A DNA stretch of 64,000 nt from Nostoc sp. MS1 (GCF_019976755.1 NZ_AP023441.1:4461501-4525500), one strand, 5' to 3'. Counted from the first letter of the stretch, positions 49,841 to 60,633 are shown. A program made the numbers and translations. Notes: a model not told the origin generated them from the sequence alone.

Positions 49841-50809
49841 CTACTTACTATAAGTTCGGCTATAGTAGTGACTGTCTACCCTGCCACATATAGTTAAGCT
49901 CTCATTCCCTACTTTTAACGCTTCTAACCACTCTTTAGCAGTAGGGCGTAAATGAGGATGTTTATGTCCATCGTTAAAGCATCTGAGAAAACATTGCTGA
50001 ATCTCTGGATGAACAATTGCGAAAGAAATTGTTCTCTCTACAGGTTTAATTAAACTATTTGGTGAATACAGCCATAAACCATGACGGATAAGTTCGTTAG
50101 GTTGTGGTGTTTCCCCCGCACCCGTCCATTTTCCCTGAAATGGAGTTTCACCAGGAAATAACAATTGATAGATAATTACTGCTAACCGAAATCTATCATG
50201 TATTTCCGTTTGTTCAAGGCTATAAAAATCTTTACCAATCAATTCTGGTGGTGTATATCCTTCCGAACCTACTAAACAACGATAAACTTTACCATTTTTA
50301 GGATTTTTAACCTGAAAAGAATCTGTATCAATAATTGAGGCTAAAGCTCGATTATTAACCAGAATATTTTGTTGTTTAATATCACCCAATACATAACCAG
50401 CTTCATGAAGTGCAGCAATAATTGAGGAAATATTTAGAGCCGTTGTATGTAGAAAACGCCAATCAATATCTAGTTTTAACGCCTTTCGGCGCTGGGGATT
50501 ATAAATATCAATCAGTTCTTTTCCACCTTTAACTTCTGGCATTAAAAAGCCCTTAATATCACCTTGAGCATTTCTCAAAGCTGACTTAGGCCAAGAGAAA
50601 GAAATATGATGAAGGTGAGCATTTGGTTCTGTGGGTGGATTTGCTATCATCAACCCTAATTTTTGCAACCGTTCAGGTGTTGGTGAATGATAAATTTTAG
50701 CTAAATAACCGTTTTCACTAGTACGGTAAACCTTAGCTTCACCACTATTAGCTATTTCATTCAACAGAGTAATTGATTTTCCCGTACTACTACAGATGAG
50801 AAGCGTCAT
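49841..50809 (-). CDS. Ser/Thr protein kinase-like protein (N-terminal half of the split gene)
   Basis: A 322-residue frame. The kinase fold is seen in ISSIIAALHEAGYVLGDIKQ (HRD-like catalytic loop with Asp), IIDTDSFQ (DFG-like metal Asp), GSEGYTPPELIG (activation segment end) and IHDRFRLAVIIYQLLF. It ends ICGRVDSHYYSRTY, the start of a zinc ribbon, and the last Ser-Lys-stop come from the IS end. It follows the PP2C gene by six bases and the vWA gene before that, the order of TerY-type phosphorylation triads. The kinase domain itself looks complete. Confidence 0.88.
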   Translation of the reverse strand: MTLLICSSTGKSITLLNEIANSGEAKVYRTSENGYLAKIYHSPTPERLQKLGLMIANPPTEPNAHLHHISFSWPKSALRNAQGDIKGFLMPEVKGGKELIDIYNPQRRKALKLDIDWRFLHTTALNISSIIAALHEAGYVLGDIKQQNILVNNRALASIIDTDSFQVKNPKNGKVYRCLVGSEGYTPPELIGKDFYSLEQTEIHDRFRLAVIIYQLLFPGETPFQGKWTGAGETPQPNELIRHGLWLYSPNSLIKPVERTISFAIVHPEIQQCFLRCFNDGHKHPHLRPTAKEWLEALKVGNESLTICGRVDSHYYSRTYSK

Positions 50810-50815
50810 GGAATT

Positions 50816-51652
50816 TTACTCTCTTTCCCAACGACACAAAAGCAAAGTTTTATCATCATCAGTGCGAGTATTTAAACGTTCAGAGTTGAGAAAATTGATT
50901 ACATATTCAGCTTCTTCTTCTGGGTTTGAGGTTAGCTTTAAGTATTCTTCAAAAGGTTTAAAAAAAGGCGAGAAGGCTTTCCAATCTTGAAAGCGAATGG
51001 CGACTTTTTCTAGTCCATCAGTAGAAGCACAAATAAACTCTTGCTCTCCTAATATGACATCCACCTGCATTTCGTGTAGTACATTCTCTGAAGTTATAAA
51101 AGTTGTTTCATTGGCAAACTCACCTTTATCTGGATGAAATAATAATTGATATTCTTCAGAGTTTTTAGAACGCAAAACAATAAAACCATCGCCAATTTGC
51201 ATAGCTGCCAACCAGTTAGGAGTAGCTATAAAAACCAAAAGAGTACAAGCTAATTCATTAACAGAGTAATGTTCCTCTGAGGCTTTTTTGCTTAATTCTG
51301 TAAAAACTAGGTTAACAATTTCAGCAAACAGTTTTTCAACTTCCAATTTAGATAATGGTTGCGATAATTTTCTGTCTGTTTCTCCCTGCTTATCAGGAGA
51401 TTCATTAACATCATCAAACAATTCTAGTACAGTTTCTACCGCTAACTTAGAACCAACATCAGCATACTTAGCACTACCAGCACCATCAGCAACAGCGCCA
51501 ACAATTACATCATCTTTAAAGAGGCGATAATGACCGTAATCTTGACAAGGTATTCCTTGGTTTAGATGACTCGTTCCTATCTCATAACGAGCAATTGCTT
51601 TCCAACCCACAATAAATAAATCCTTAAAATCTAGGTTGTAATTTGACCCCAT
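50816..51652 (-). CDS. PP2C-type protein phosphatase
   Basis: A 278-residue PPM/PP2C phosphatase. Metal ligands are in HLNQGIPCQDYGHY and VGAVADGAGSAKYADVGS, with FICASTDGLEK further on. It overlaps the 3' end of the vWA gene by 22 bases and precedes the kinase gene by six, so the three are one operon. In TerY-P systems the phosphatase opposes the kinase. Cytosolic. Confidence 0.9.
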   Translation of the reverse strand: MGSNYNLDFKDLFIVGWKAIARYEIGTSHLNQGIPCQDYGHYRLFKDDVIVGAVADGAGSAKYADVGSKLAVETVLELFDDVNESPDKQGETDRKLSQPLSKLEVEKLFAEIVNLVFTELSKKASEEHYSVNELACTLLVFIATPNWLAAMQIGDGFIVLRSKNSEEYQLLFHPDKGEFANETTFITSENVLHEMQVDVILGEQEFICASTDGLEKVAIRFQDWKAFSPFFKPFEEYLKLTSNPEEEAEYVINFLNSERLNTRTDDDKTLLLCRWERE

Positions 51653-52290
51653 CCCACAGGCGGTAATGCTACAACTTCGCCTACTTTGCCACTAGAAACC
51701 CGTTTCATGGACGAAGAAAGCCAAATAAATAGAGATCGAAAATCTAAACCATTCAGCATCATCGGTGAACGTTGAGGAGGTGCAATTTGTCTAAGCTTGT
51801 TCATATCCGCACCCTGAACAGCGACGGTAAAGAATGACAGCCTACTACTTTCTTCCGCTTCCCTCACTCTTTGCGCTGCACCTTCCCAAAAATCAGTCGG
51901 CGCACCATCAGTAATTAAAAATACCCAAGGACGATAGTAGAGAACACCGTTATCCTTATAGGTCTGTTTGCGATTTTCCAACAAATCTAAAGCGTACTCT
52001 ATTGCCTTACCCATTGGTGTTACACCATCCGCTTCTAACCTGGGTGCTATAAACTGATCGATAGTTACAAAATCTTGTATGAGTCGCACAACCGAGCCAA
52101 AGGTAACAATAGCAACCTCAACACTAAGAGAGGCTTGAGCATCTTTCAGCACATCCTCCTTAAAAGCCGCCAACCCTCGATTTAACTCTTGTATTGGCTG
52201 ACCTGACATAGAGCCAGAGGTATCAACTAAAAGAACAACCGGGCAACGATTTTCTGGGTTTTCTACAAATTCAGGCAGTCCTATCGACAT
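51631..52290 (-). CDS. TerY-like von Willebrand factor A protein
   Basis: A 219-residue vWA protein with a complete MIDAS: VVLLVDTSGSMSGQPIQELN, a Thr in DGVTPMGKAI and Asp in VFLITDGAPTDFW. Size and sequence match TerY of the tellurium/stress-associated systems. It is the first gene of the operon vWA-PP2C-kinase. No TerD/TerC genes are visible nearby, so it is the separate TerY-P module rather than a full Ter cluster. Confidence 0.9.
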   Translation of the reverse strand: MSIGLPEFVENPENRCPVVLLVDTSGSMSGQPIQELNRGLAAFKEDVLKDAQASLSVEVAIVTFGSVVRLIQDFVTIDQFIAPRLEADGVTPMGKAIEYALDLLENRKQTYKDNGVLYYRPWVFLITDGAPTDFWEGAAQRVREAEESSRLSFFTVAVQGADMNKLRQIAPPQRSPMMLNGLDFRSLFIWLSSSMKRVSSGKVGEVVALPPVGWGQITT

Positions 52291-52478
52291 TCACTACTCC
52301 TGATTGAGGTAAATTTTAATACTAAATATATAAATTTATTCTATTAATTTACTGATACTCGAACAATGGTGTTTTTACTGGGGAGTTAATATTGCTATTC
52401 TTTCTGGCTGAGAATATCAACGCTTTGCCCTAATTACCCCTATCCGCTAAACTCAGAAATGCTGCGTTGTGCCTCATC

Positions 52479-53660
52479 ATGTCTGACTCTCAAGCTGTAA
52501 GTAGTGCTGTAGCCAAACTCTACGATACATACCCATTCCCGCCAGAACCCATCCTTGATGAACCGCCACCCGGTTACAACTGGCGCTGGAATTGGCTAGC
52601 GGCTTACAGTTTTTGTACAGGACGCAAACCAGCAAAGCAAGATATCCGCATTTTGGATGCTGGTTGTGGTTCAGGTGTGGGGACAGAATATTTAGTACAC
52701 CTCAACCCGCAAGCGCAAGTAGTAGGAATTGATTTAAGTGCAGGTACTTTAGCCGTCGCCAAAGAACGTTGTCAGCGTTCCGGTGCTGACCGTGTGGAGT
52801 TTCATCACCTGAGTTTGTACGATGTGGAACAGTTACCGGGTGAGTTTGATTTAATTAACTGCGTGGGTGTGTTACATCACTTACCTGACCCAATTCGGGG
52901 TATTCAAGCTTTGGCGAAAAAATTAGCTCCCGGTGGGTTGATGCACATTTTTGTGTATGGGGAGATAGGACGCTGGGAAATTCAACTGATGCAAAAAGCG
53001 ATCGCACTCCTGCAAAATGAAAAGCGGGGCGACTATCGTGATGGTGTACAAGTCGGTCGACAAATATTCGCTTCTTTACCAGAAAACAATCGTCTTGTCA
53101 AACGTGAAAAAGAGCGTTGGGCGATGGAAAATCAACAGGATGAATGCTTTGCGGATATGTACGTTCATCCCCAAGAGGTTGACTACAATGTTGATACTTT
53201 GTTTGAATTAATTGACGCTTCAGGATTAGAGTTTATTGGTTTTTCTAATCCCGGTTTTTGGAATTTAGATAGGCTATTGGGGAAAGCACCAGAGTTAATC
53301 CAAAGGGCGGGAGAGTTGAGCGATCGCCAACGTTACCGTTTAATAGAATTACTCGACCCAGAAGTCACCCATTACGAATTTTTCCTTGGTCGTCCACCCA
53401 TCACCAAAGCCGACTGGTCAGATGATAACGCTTTACTACAAGCAATTCCTGAACTAAATCCTTGTACTGATGGATTTCCTAGTCAGGTGTTATTTAATTA
53501 CGATTACCAAGTTGTGAACCTATCAACGGCAGAATTTGAATTTTTACAGAAATGTGGTGGTAATTCCACAGTGACAGATATATTATCAACTGTGCAAATA
53601 AGCTTAGATGAGGTTAGAAACCTAATTAAACAACAGCTAATCATCCTAACACCAGCTTAA
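52479..53660 (+). CDS. Class I SAM-dependent methyltransferase
   Basis: A 393-residue protein (start at MSDSQAVSSAVAKLYDTYPF). The SAM-binding motif is IRILDAGCGSGVGTEYL, with VVGIDLSAGTLAVAKERC as the acidic motif II and NCVGVLHHLPDPIRGI. The N-terminal DTYPFPPEPILDEPPPGYNW and C-terminal region are conserved in a cyanobacterial subgroup. The substrate is unknown. It is divergent from the TerY operon and upstream of the atp operon. Confidence 0.9.
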   Translation: MSDSQAVSSAVAKLYDTYPFPPEPILDEPPPGYNWRWNWLAAYSFCTGRKPAKQDIRILDAGCGSGVGTEYLVHLNPQAQVVGIDLSAGTLAVAKERCQRSGADRVEFHHLSLYDVEQLPGEFDLINCVGVLHHLPDPIRGIQALAKKLAPGGLMHIFVYGEIGRWEIQLMQKAIALLQNEKRGDYRDGVQVGRQIFASLPENNRLVKREKERWAMENQQDECFADMYVHPQEVDYNVDTLFELIDASGLEFIGFSNPGFWNLDRLLGKAPELIQRAGELSDRQRYRLIELLDPEVTHYEFFLGRPPITKADWSDDNALLQAIPELNPCTDGFPSQVLFNYDYQVVNLSTAEFEFLQKCGGNSTVTDILSTVQISLDEVRNLIKQQLIILTPA

Positions 53661-54349
53661 TTGTGCTTTAACCAAGCAGTATCAAGGTTATGTAGAAACT
53701 AAAACCCCTACACCCTCCTAAAAAACGTTCGATGACTTCTCCGTGTCGGAAAAGAGTTTAAATACGCTGTAACGGCGAACAAAAAATAAAGGTTTTAAAG
53801 CCTCTCTCCTTGCAGGGGATAGGTTTGGAGAGGGGTTTGTTTATTCATCGAACTTGCGTGAAAAATAACGATGGGCGATGGCGTAAACGCCCAGCTTCCC
53901 TACGGGACTCTCCGCGAACGCTGATCGCCTACAACCCGTTTTCCTAAATCTCATGTAAAGTAGAAGTGTGTCTAGTAGTTGCCAAGCCAACTGGGGATGT
54001 AAAACTCTACAAGTCGGAGTTGATGAAAATTTAGCATTAGTGTGATTTCGCCTCGAACACTAGCTGATTTTATAAACTCTGGCTCCATCAGCACTCGCTA
54101 GACCTTACGTAATAAAGATTGGAGGATAGTTAATCATCAAAATTAGGCAAATCTGGGATTTTCAGGAAACATGAGAGGCTAGAAAAAATAGTCTGTATAA
54201 AATGGGACAATAATGCCATGCAAGCCTCTACCTCAAACTGCTAGCTCCTAGCCTCTAACCTCTAGCCTCTCCCTATGACCTTGAAAAAGAAGTTAATTGT
54301 TTTTTTCTAAAGTATTGTTACCGGATCGTGATATGATTCAGCTGACTGA
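53661..54349. other. Repeat-rich gap before the atp operon
   Basis: A 689-bp non-coding stretch. It contains an imperfect CCTCTCTCC / GGAGAGG hairpin element (about 53800-53837), a GC-rich dispersed repeat near 53900, and a CTAGCCTCT-type repeat at 54225-54273. The atp promoter should lie in the last ~100 bp, but no convincing box pair is seen. Confidence 0.55.
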
Positions 54350-54853
54350 ATGTGCAGTCATAATAAGTTAGCTGTACTGGTTTCAAGTCCCGTGAGCTTG
54401 TCAGAAGAACCAATTGCACCCACTCCGACAACACGACAAGAGACTCAAGCTGGTTTTGAGGACACAGAACCAGCAAACTCTTCTATGCAGGAGTTTTATC
54501 AACTCTACCAAGAGTTGTTGTTAATCACGCTTGTTTTAACAGGGGTTGTCTTTGTCTCTGTGTGGATTTTTTACTCCTTGAACATTGCCCTGAATTATTT
54601 ATTAGGTGCGTGTACAGGTGTGGTTTACTTGAGGATGTTGGCAAAAGATGTTGAGCGTTTAGGTAGAGAAAAACAGTCGCTGAGTAAAACTCGGTTGGCG
54701 TTATTGATAGTGCTGATTTTGCTGGCATCGCGGTGGAATCAACTGCAAATAATGCCCATATTTTTGGGATTTCTCACTTACAAAGCAACGCTCATTATCT
54801 ATGTAGTTAGGGTGGCGTTTATCTCTGACCCGCCAAAGCTCCGGCAACCTTAA
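54350..54853 (+). CDS. atp1: ATP synthase protein I (Atp1)
   Basis: A 167-residue small membrane protein that opens cyanobacterial atp operons and helps c-ring assembly. Four hydrophobic segments follow a polar N-terminus ([20 protein letters not shown] onwards). The ATG at 54350 is given, but a GTG at 54392 giving [12 protein letters not shown] could be the real start. It precedes atpB by 57 bp. Confidence 0.85.
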   Translation: MCSHNKLAVLVSSPVSLSEEPIAPTPTTRQETQAGFEDTEPANSSMQEFYQLYQELLLITLVLTGVVFVSVWIFYSLNIALNYLLGACTGVVYLRMLAKDVERLGREKQSLSKTRLALLIVLILLASRWNQLQIMPIFLGFLTYKATLIIYVVRVAFISDPPKLRQP

Positions 54854-54910
54854 AAGGCTCCTATTCTCCGGTTAATATTAACTTGGAGAAGCAATCGAAA
54901 TGGAAGGAAA

Positions 54911-55666
54911 ATGTTGAATTTTCTGAACTTTTACTCTGTTCCACTTGCCGAATTGGAAGTGGGAAAACATCTGTACTGGCAAATAGGAAACTTAAAATTG
55001 CACGGTCAGGTATTTCTCACGTCCTGGTTTGTTATTGGCGTGCTAGTTATAGCTTCTTTGGCTGCAAGCAGTAACATTAAACGGATTCCTGGTGGCATAC
55101 AGAACCTCATGGAGTATGCACTGGAATTTATTCGGGATTTGGCAAAAAACCAGATTGGCGAAAAAGAATATCGCCCCTGGGTGCCTTTCGTTGGCACTTT
55201 GTTTTTGTTCATTTTTGTGTCAAATTGGTCTGGAGCGTTAGTTCCCTTCAAGCTAATTCATTTGCCAGAAGGAGAATTAACAGCACCGACAAGCGACATC
55301 AATACAACTGTTGCATTAGCATTGTTGACATCTTTAGCATACTTTTATGCGGGATTCAGCAAGAAAGGATTGGGGTATTTTGGCAACTACGTTCAGCCCG
55401 TATCGTTCATGTTGCCCTTCAAAATTATTGAAGATTTCACCAAGCCCCTGTCCCTAAGTTTCCGTTTATTCGGTAACATTTTAGCTGATGAACTTGTAGT
55501 CGGCGTACTGGTATTACTAGTGCCTTTATTTGTACCTCTGCCAGTAATGGCTTTGGGGCTATTTACTAGCGCTATCCAGGCACTAATTTTTGCTACTTTA
55601 GCTGCTGCTTACATCGGTGAAGCGATGGAAGATCATCATGGCGAAGAGCATGAGGGACATCATTAG
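54911..55666 (+). CDS. atpB: ATP synthase subunit a (cyanobacterial AtpI)
   Basis: A 251-residue membrane protein forming the proton half-channels of FO. The essential Arg is in [19 protein letters not shown]. It has five to six membrane segments, normal length, and lies between atp1 and atpE. The C-terminal His/Glu-rich tail ([11 protein letters not shown]) is seen in many cyanobacterial forms. Thylakoid and plasma membrane. Confidence 0.98.
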   Translation: MLNFLNFYSVPLAELEVGKHLYWQIGNLKLHGQVFLTSWFVIGVLVIASLAASSNIKRIPGGIQNLMEYALEFIRDLAKNQIGEKEYRPWVPFVGTLFLFIFVSNWSGALVPFKLIHLPEGELTAPTSDINTTVALALLTSLAYFYAGFSKKGLGYFGNYVQPVSFMLPFKIIEDFTKPLSLSFRLFGNILADELVVGVLVLLVPLFVPLPVMALGLFTSAIQALIFATLAAAYIGEAMEDHHGEEHEGHH

Positions 55667-56025
<359 letters not shown>

Positions 56026-56138
56026 TTCAGTACTGAGTGCTGAGTAAATAGTTAGGAGTTAAGAGTTAAGCGTTTAACTCTAACTCATAACTTACAACTC
56101 AGACTCAGGGCTAACATAGTAGATAGGAACAAGCAAAC
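56026..56138. repeat. Repeat-derived spacer between atpE and the b' gene
   Basis: Contains GAGTTAA heptamers and an inverted AGAGTTAAGCG / CGTTTAACTCT pair, which could form a hairpin in the operon RNA. The last 20 bp carry the b' leader. Confidence 0.65.
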
Positions 56139-56630
56139 ATGATACATTGGATCACCTTATTGGCGGTGGAAGAGGTTGCAAAGGAAGGTGGGCTGTTTGA
56201 TTTAGATGCTACCTTACCTTTGATGGCAATCCAGTTTCTAGTGTTAGCTCTGATATTAAATGCTACTCTCTACAAACCTCTGGGTAATGCTATTGATGGA
56301 CGGAATGAGTATGTCCGTAACAATCAATTAGAAGCCCAAGAGCGTTTATCCAAAGCTCAGAAATTGGCAGAGTCATATGAGCAAGAGTTAGCAGGAGCTA
56401 GACGGCAAGCACAAACAATTATTGCTGACGCTCAAGCTGAAGCCCAAAAAATCGCTGCACAAAAAATAGCAGCTGCTCAACAAGAAGCTCAAGCACAAAG
56501 AGAACAAGCTGCTAGTGAAATTGAGCAGCAAAAACAGCAAGCTCTAGCTTCTTTAGAGCAACAAGTGGATGCGCTAAGTCGCCAAATCCTAGAAAAGCTT
56601 TTAGGAGCCGATCTAGTAAACCAGCGCTAA
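56139..56630 (+). CDS. atpF2: ATP synthase subunit b' (cyanobacterial AtpG)
   Basis: A 163-residue peripheral-stalk subunit. One N-terminal membrane helix ([20 protein letters not shown]) is followed by a long Ala/Gln/Glu coiled coil (about residues 60-155). Photosynthetic organisms have b and b' as a heterodimer; this is the b' form by position and its [12 protein letters not shown] motif. Confidence 0.96.
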   Translation: MIHWITLLAVEEVAKEGGLFDLDATLPLMAIQFLVLALILNATLYKPLGNAIDGRNEYVRNNQLEAQERLSKAQKLAESYEQELAGARRQAQTIIADAQAEAQKIAAQKIAAAQQEAQAQREQAASEIEQQKQQALASLEQQVDALSRQILEKLLGADLVNQR

Positions 56631-56728
56631 CTCAATACATTTAGTTATTAGTCATTGGTCATTAGTCATTTGTTAAATGATGAAGGATGAATGACAGAAA
56701 CCGACAGCGCAGTTGTGGATGAAAAATC
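56631..56728. repeat. STRR array between b' and b
   Basis: TCATTGG/TCATTAG heptamers (about 56644-56670) again lie inside the operon. The rest is the leader of the b subunit gene. Confidence 0.8.
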
Positions 56729-57292
56729 ATGGGGACTTTTTTACTGTTGATGGCGGAAGCCAGCGCCGTTGGAGGTGAATTGGCAGAGGGTGCGGCTGAA
56801 GGTGGTTTTGGTTTAAATACCAATATTCTCGACACCAACCTGATTAACCTGGCCATTATTATTACTGTGCTGTTTGTTTTTGGTCGGAAAGTGCTGGGTA
56901 CTACCCTGAAAACTCGCCGCGAAAACATTGAAGCAGCAATTAAAAATGCAGAACAACGTGCCGCAGATGCAGCAAAGCAACTGAAAGAGGCGCAACAAAA
57001 GCTAGAGCAAGCACAAGCGGAAGCTGAAAGAATTAAAACAGCCGCCCAAGAAAATGCTCAAGCTGCCAGCAAAGCTATCATCGATCAAGCTGCTGTAGAT
57101 ATTGAACGCTTGCAACAAGCAGGCGCAGCAGATTTGAATGCAGACCTAGATAAAGCGATCGCCCAGTTGCGGCAACGAGTAGTTGCTTTAGCACTGCAAA
57201 AGGTCGAGGCGGAACTGCAAGGCGGTATTAGTGGTGATGCTCAAAAAACTTTAATTGACCGTAGCATCGCACAAATGGGAGGCGAAGTATGA
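56729..57292 (+). CDS. atpF: ATP synthase subunit b
   Basis: A 187-residue peripheral-stalk subunit with one membrane helix ([20 protein letters not shown], residues 35-55) and a long charged coiled coil. The N-terminal ~30 residues include a processed leader, as in other cyanobacteria. Its stop overlaps the delta-subunit start by four bases (ATGA). Confidence 0.97.
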   Translation: MGTFLLLMAEASAVGGELAEGAAEGGFGLNTNILDTNLINLAIIITVLFVFGRKVLGTTLKTRRENIEAAIKNAEQRAADAAKQLKEAQQKLEQAQAEAERIKTAAQENAQAASKAIIDQAAVDIERLQQAGAADLNADLDKAIAQLRQRVVALALQKVEAELQGGISGDAQKTLIDRSIAQMGGEV

Positions 57293-57843
57293 CAAGTAAT
57301 GTAGCAAACACTGAGGTAGCCCAACCTTACGCACAAGCACTGTTGTCAATCGCTAAATCCAAAAACTTGACGGAAGAGTTCGGCGAAGATGCGCGTACTT
57401 TGCTGAACTTGCTTTCGGGAAATCAACAGCTACGAAACTTTATTGACAACCCCTTTATTGTGGCTGAGAACAAAAAAGCTCTCATCACGCAAATATTGGG
57501 TGAAGGTGCTAGCCCTTACCTACGTAACTTTTTGCTGTTGTTGGTAGACAAACGACGCATTTTCTATTTGGAACAGATTCTCAAGCAGTATTTGGCGTTA
57601 TTACGGCAATTGAATCAAACCGTATTAGCGGAAGTCACTTCTGCTGTGGAATTAACCGAAGAGCAACAACAAGCAGTTAAAGAAAAGGTACTGGCAATCA
57701 CCAAGGCTCGTCAAGTAGAACTGGAAACAAAGGTAGACAGTGACCTGATTGGTGGTGTGATCATTAAAGTAGGCTCTCAAGTAATTGACTCTAGTATCCG
57801 GGGTCAGCTACGTCGCCTTTCCTTGCGCCTCAGCAATAGCTAG
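57289..57843 (+). CDS. atpH: ATP synthase subunit delta (cyanobacterial AtpD)
   Basis: A 184-residue cytosolic subunit linking the stalk to the alpha-beta head. Marks are [18 protein letters not shown] and the C-terminal [20 protein letters not shown]. Translation is coupled to atpF by an ATGA overlap. The spacer to atpA (122 bp) has no heptamer array, unlike most others in the operon. Confidence 0.97.
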   Translation: MTSNVANTEVAQPYAQALLSIAKSKNLTEEFGEDARTLLNLLSGNQQLRNFIDNPFIVAENKKALITQILGEGASPYLRNFLLLLVDKRRIFYLEQILKQYLALLRQLNQTVLAEVTSAVELTEEQQQAVKEKVLAITKARQVELETKVDSDLIGGVIIKVGSQVIDSSIRGQLRRLSLRLSNS

Positions 57844-57965
57844 AAAGTTCAGAGGATTAAGCTAGTATCGCATTAGCTTTAACACCTCCAACTAAATGCA
57901 GACGCGACAAGTAATATCGCGTCTATTCAATATGTTCCGTCTCGCAAGAAAAAAAAGATACACAC

Positions 57966-59486
57966 ATGAGCATATCAATTAGACCTGACGAAATCAGCAG
58001 TATTATTCAACAGCAAATCGAGCAATACGACCAAGATGTCAAAGTTGCTAACGTTGGTACTGTATTACAAGTTGGAGACGGTATCGCCCGGATCTATGGT
58101 CTAGAAAAGGCTATGGCTGGCGAACTTCTAGAGTTTGAAGACGGCACAGTTGGTATCGCCCAAAACTTAGAAGAAGATAACGTAGGTGCGGTATTAATGG
58201 GTGAAGGCCGCGAAATTCAAGAAGGTAGCACCGTTACCGCTACTGGAAGAATTGCTCAGATTGGTGTAGGTGAAGCCCTAATCGGTCGCGTTGTCGATGC
58301 TTTGGGTCGCGCTATCGATGGTAAAGGTGATATCAAAGCCAGCGAAAGCCGTTTGATTGAATCTCCAGCACCCGGTATTATTGCCCGTCGTTCTGTACAT
58401 GAACCAATGCAAACCGGTATCACCGCTATTGACTCGATGATTCCCATCGGTCGCGGTCAACGGGAATTGATCATTGGCGACCGTCAAACAGGTAAAACTG
58501 CGATCGCCATTGATACCATCATCAACCAAAAAGGCGAAGATGTAGTTTGTGTTTACGTGGCGATCGGTCAAAAAGCTTCTACCGTTGCTAACGTAGTCCA
58601 AACCTTACAAGAAAAAGGTGCAATGGACTACACAGTAGTAGTTGCTGCTAGTGCCAGTGAACCCGCTACCCTGCAATTCTTAGCGCCCTACACCGGTGCG
58701 ACCATTGCTGAGTACTTCATGTACAAAGGCAAAGCTACCCTAGTAATTTACGACGACTTATCTAAGCAAGCACAAGCTTATCGCCAAATGTCCTTGCTGC
58801 TACGTCGTCCACCCGGTCGGGAAGCTTACCCCGGAGACGTATTCTACATCCACTCCCGCTTGTTGGAACGTGCTGCTAAACTCAGCGACGAATTGGGTAA
58901 AGGTAGCATGACCGCGTTACCAATTATCGAAACCCAAGCTGGTGACGTTTCCGCATACATTCCTACCAACGTAATTTCTATTACAGACGGTCAGATATTC
59001 TTATCTTCTGACTTATTTAATGCTGGTATTCGTCCGGCTGTAAACCCTGGTATCTCCGTATCCCGTGTGGGTTCTGCGGCACAAACCAAGGCGATGAAAA
59101 AAGTTGCTGGTAAAATCAAACTTGAACTGGCACAGTTTGACGACCTCCAAGCCTTCGCACAATTTGCTTCCGACCTAGATAAAGCTACCCAAGACCAGTT
59201 AGCACGGGGTCAACGCCTACGGGAACTCCTCAAACAGTCCCAAAACCAACCCCTTTCTGTAGCTGAACAAGTAGCTATTCTTTACGCTGGTATCAACGGT
59301 TACTTAGATGATATCCCAGTTGATAAAGTCACCACCTTCACCAAAGGCTTTAGAGATTACTTGAAGTCAGGCACTAACTCCTACTATCAAGACGTACAGT
59401 CTAAGAAAGTATTAGGTGATGACGAAGAAAAAGCATTGAAGGCTGCTTTAGACGAATACAAAAAGACCTTCAAAGCTACAGCTTAG
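57966..59486 (+). CDS. atpA: ATP synthase subunit alpha
   Basis: A 506-residue subunit of the F1 head with the P-loop [11 protein letters not shown] and the conserved [20 protein letters not shown] segment. It binds nucleotide without hydrolysing it. Length is normal. The beta and epsilon genes are not downstream, as usual in cyanobacteria, where they form a separate operon. Confidence 0.99.
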   Translation: MSISIRPDEISSIIQQQIEQYDQDVKVANVGTVLQVGDGIARIYGLEKAMAGELLEFEDGTVGIAQNLEEDNVGAVLMGEGREIQEGSTVTATGRIAQIGVGEALIGRVVDALGRAIDGKGDIKASESRLIESPAPGIIARRSVHEPMQTGITAIDSMIPIGRGQRELIIGDRQTGKTAIAIDTIINQKGEDVVCVYVAIGQKASTVANVVQTLQEKGAMDYTVVVAASASEPATLQFLAPYTGATIAEYFMYKGKATLVIYDDLSKQAQAYRQMSLLLRRPPGREAYPGDVFYIHSRLLERAAKLSDELGKGSMTALPIIETQAGDVSAYIPTNVISITDGQIFLSSDLFNAGIRPAVNPGISVSRVGSAAQTKAMKKVAGKIKLELAQFDDLQAFAQFASDLDKATQDQLARGQRLRELLKQSQNQPLSVAEQVAILYAGINGYLDDIPVDKVTTFTKGFRDYLKSGTNSYYQDVQSKKVLGDDEEKALKAALDEYKKTFKATA

Positions 59487-59606
59487 TCATTAGTCATGGG
59501 CTTCGCCGTGAGCGTCAGCCGAAAGGTCATTAGTCATTAGTTAATAACTTAATGGCTTTTGACTTTGGACTATTAACTATTGACTATTGACTCGGAACTT
59601 AATACT
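59487..59606. repeat. STRR array with an inserted GC-rich segment between atpA and the gamma gene
   Basis: TCATTAG heptamers flank a GC-rich insertion (GGGCTTCGCCGTGAGCGTCA, then GCCGAAAGG), and an ACTATTG heptamer array leads into the gamma gene. It looks as if one repeat had jumped into another. Confidence 0.75.
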
Positions 59607-60554
59607 ATGCCTAATCTCAAATCAATACGCGATCGCATTCAGTCGGTCAAAAACACCAAAAAAATTACAGAAGCCATGCGGCTGGTAGCGGCGGCGCGTG
59701 TACGTCGCGCACAAGAACAGGTAATCGCTACCCGTCCCTTCGCTGACCGTTTGGCACAAGTATTGTATGGCTTGCAAACTCGTCTGCGGTTTGAAGATGC
59801 AGACCTACCACTACTGAAAAAACGTGATGTGAAATCAGTAGGGTTGTTGGTAATTTCAGGCGATCGCGGTTTGTGCGGCGGTTACAATACCAACGTCATC
59901 CGCCGTGCTGAAAACCGCGCCAAGGAACTCAAAGCCGAAGGTGTAAATTACACATTTGTCATTGTTGGGCGGAAAGCTGAACAATACTTTAGACGGCGTG
60001 AGCAACCAATTTCAGCTTTTTATACTGGCTTGGAACAAATCCCCACTGCCGATGAAGCTAATAAAATTGCTGATGAGTTGCTGTCCTTGTTCCTTTCAGA
60101 AAAAGTAGACCGCATCGAGTTAGTTTACACCCGCTTCGTCTCCTTGGTAAGTTCTCGTCCTGTAATTCAAACCCTGCTACCTCTCGACCCCCAAGGTTTA
60201 GAAGCAGCAGATGACGAAATCTTCCGCCTGACAACCCGTGGCGGTCAATTTGAAGTCGAACGGCAAACCGTGACTAGCCAAGTCCGTCCTTTGCCCCGCG
60301 ACATGATTTTCGAGCAAGACCCCGTACAAATTCTCGATTCGTTGTTACCCTTGTACTTGAGCAACCAGCTACTACGGGCGCTACAAGAGTCAGCCGCTAG
60401 TGAATTAGCTGCGCGGATGACAGCAATGAGTAACGCCAGCGATAACGCCGGTGAGTTAATCAAGTCTTTATCGCTGTCCTATAACAAAGCCCGTCAAGCC
60501 GCCATTACCCAAGAACTGCTTGAGGTCGTCGGCGGTGCGGAAGCGTTGACTTAG
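59607..60554 (+). CDS. atpG: ATP synthase subunit gamma (cyanobacterial AtpC)
   Basis: A 315-residue rotor subunit (start [20 protein letters not shown]; an upstream TTG is in the repeat array). The conserved ends are [20 protein letters not shown] and [20 protein letters not shown]. The central cyanobacterial/plastid insertion is present (about residues 195-235), but the redox Cys pair of chloroplast gamma is missing, as in other cyanobacteria. Confidence 0.98.
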   Translation: MPNLKSIRDRIQSVKNTKKITEAMRLVAAARVRRAQEQVIATRPFADRLAQVLYGLQTRLRFEDADLPLLKKRDVKSVGLLVISGDRGLCGGYNTNVIRRAENRAKELKAEGVNYTFVIVGRKAEQYFRRREQPISAFYTGLEQIPTADEANKIADELLSLFLSEKVDRIELVYTRFVSLVSSRPVIQTLLPLDPQGLEAADDEIFRLTTRGGQFEVERQTVTSQVRPLPRDMIFEQDPVQILDSLLPLYLSNQLLRALQESAASELAARMTAMSNASDNAGELIKSLSLSYNKARQAAITQELLEVVGGAEALT

Positions 60555-60579
60555 GAACAACTCAATTGTTAACTATAAC

Positions 60580-60633
60580 AAATAGCTAATTGCTGGTAGA
60601 TTTCAAGCCTAGCAATTAGCTATTTTGCTTTTG
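60580..60633 (+). terminator. Terminator of the atp operon
   Basis: A perfect 15-bp stem (AAATAGCTAATTGCT / AGCAATTAGCTATTT) with a 16-nt loop is followed by TGCTTTT. It begins 25 nt after the gamma stop. Confidence 0.85.

Larger units (their letters stand above)
48675..49848 (-). mobile_element. IS630-type insertion sequence, 1174 bp
   Basis: Flanked by TA dinucleotides at 48673-48674 and 49849-49850, as expected for this family. The ends are related and inverted: AGTAAGTCGTGG at the left, and GTAAGTAGAACAAGG reading inward from the right, with weaker similarity further in (GTATGTAA / GTGTGTAA). It carries a two-frame transposase. The element sits inside a kinase-WD40-GUN4 gene. Confidence 0.88.
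46820..50809 (-). pseudogene. Kinase-zinc ribbon-WD40-GUN4 gene interrupted by an IS630-type element
   Basis: Removing bases 48673-49848 (the element plus one copy of the TA) joins ...SHYYSRTY to KCYWCDRSTKLG in one frame. The rejoined gene is 938 codons including the stop. The junction restores a Cys pattern (C, then CYWC) typical of the zinc ribbon at the end of TerY-associated kinases. Both halves remain open frames today. Confidence 0.88.

Noticed and set aside
54315..54337. TTGTTA...TATGAT as an atp promoter
   Set aside because: The spacing is about 11 bp, too short for a sigma-70 promoter.
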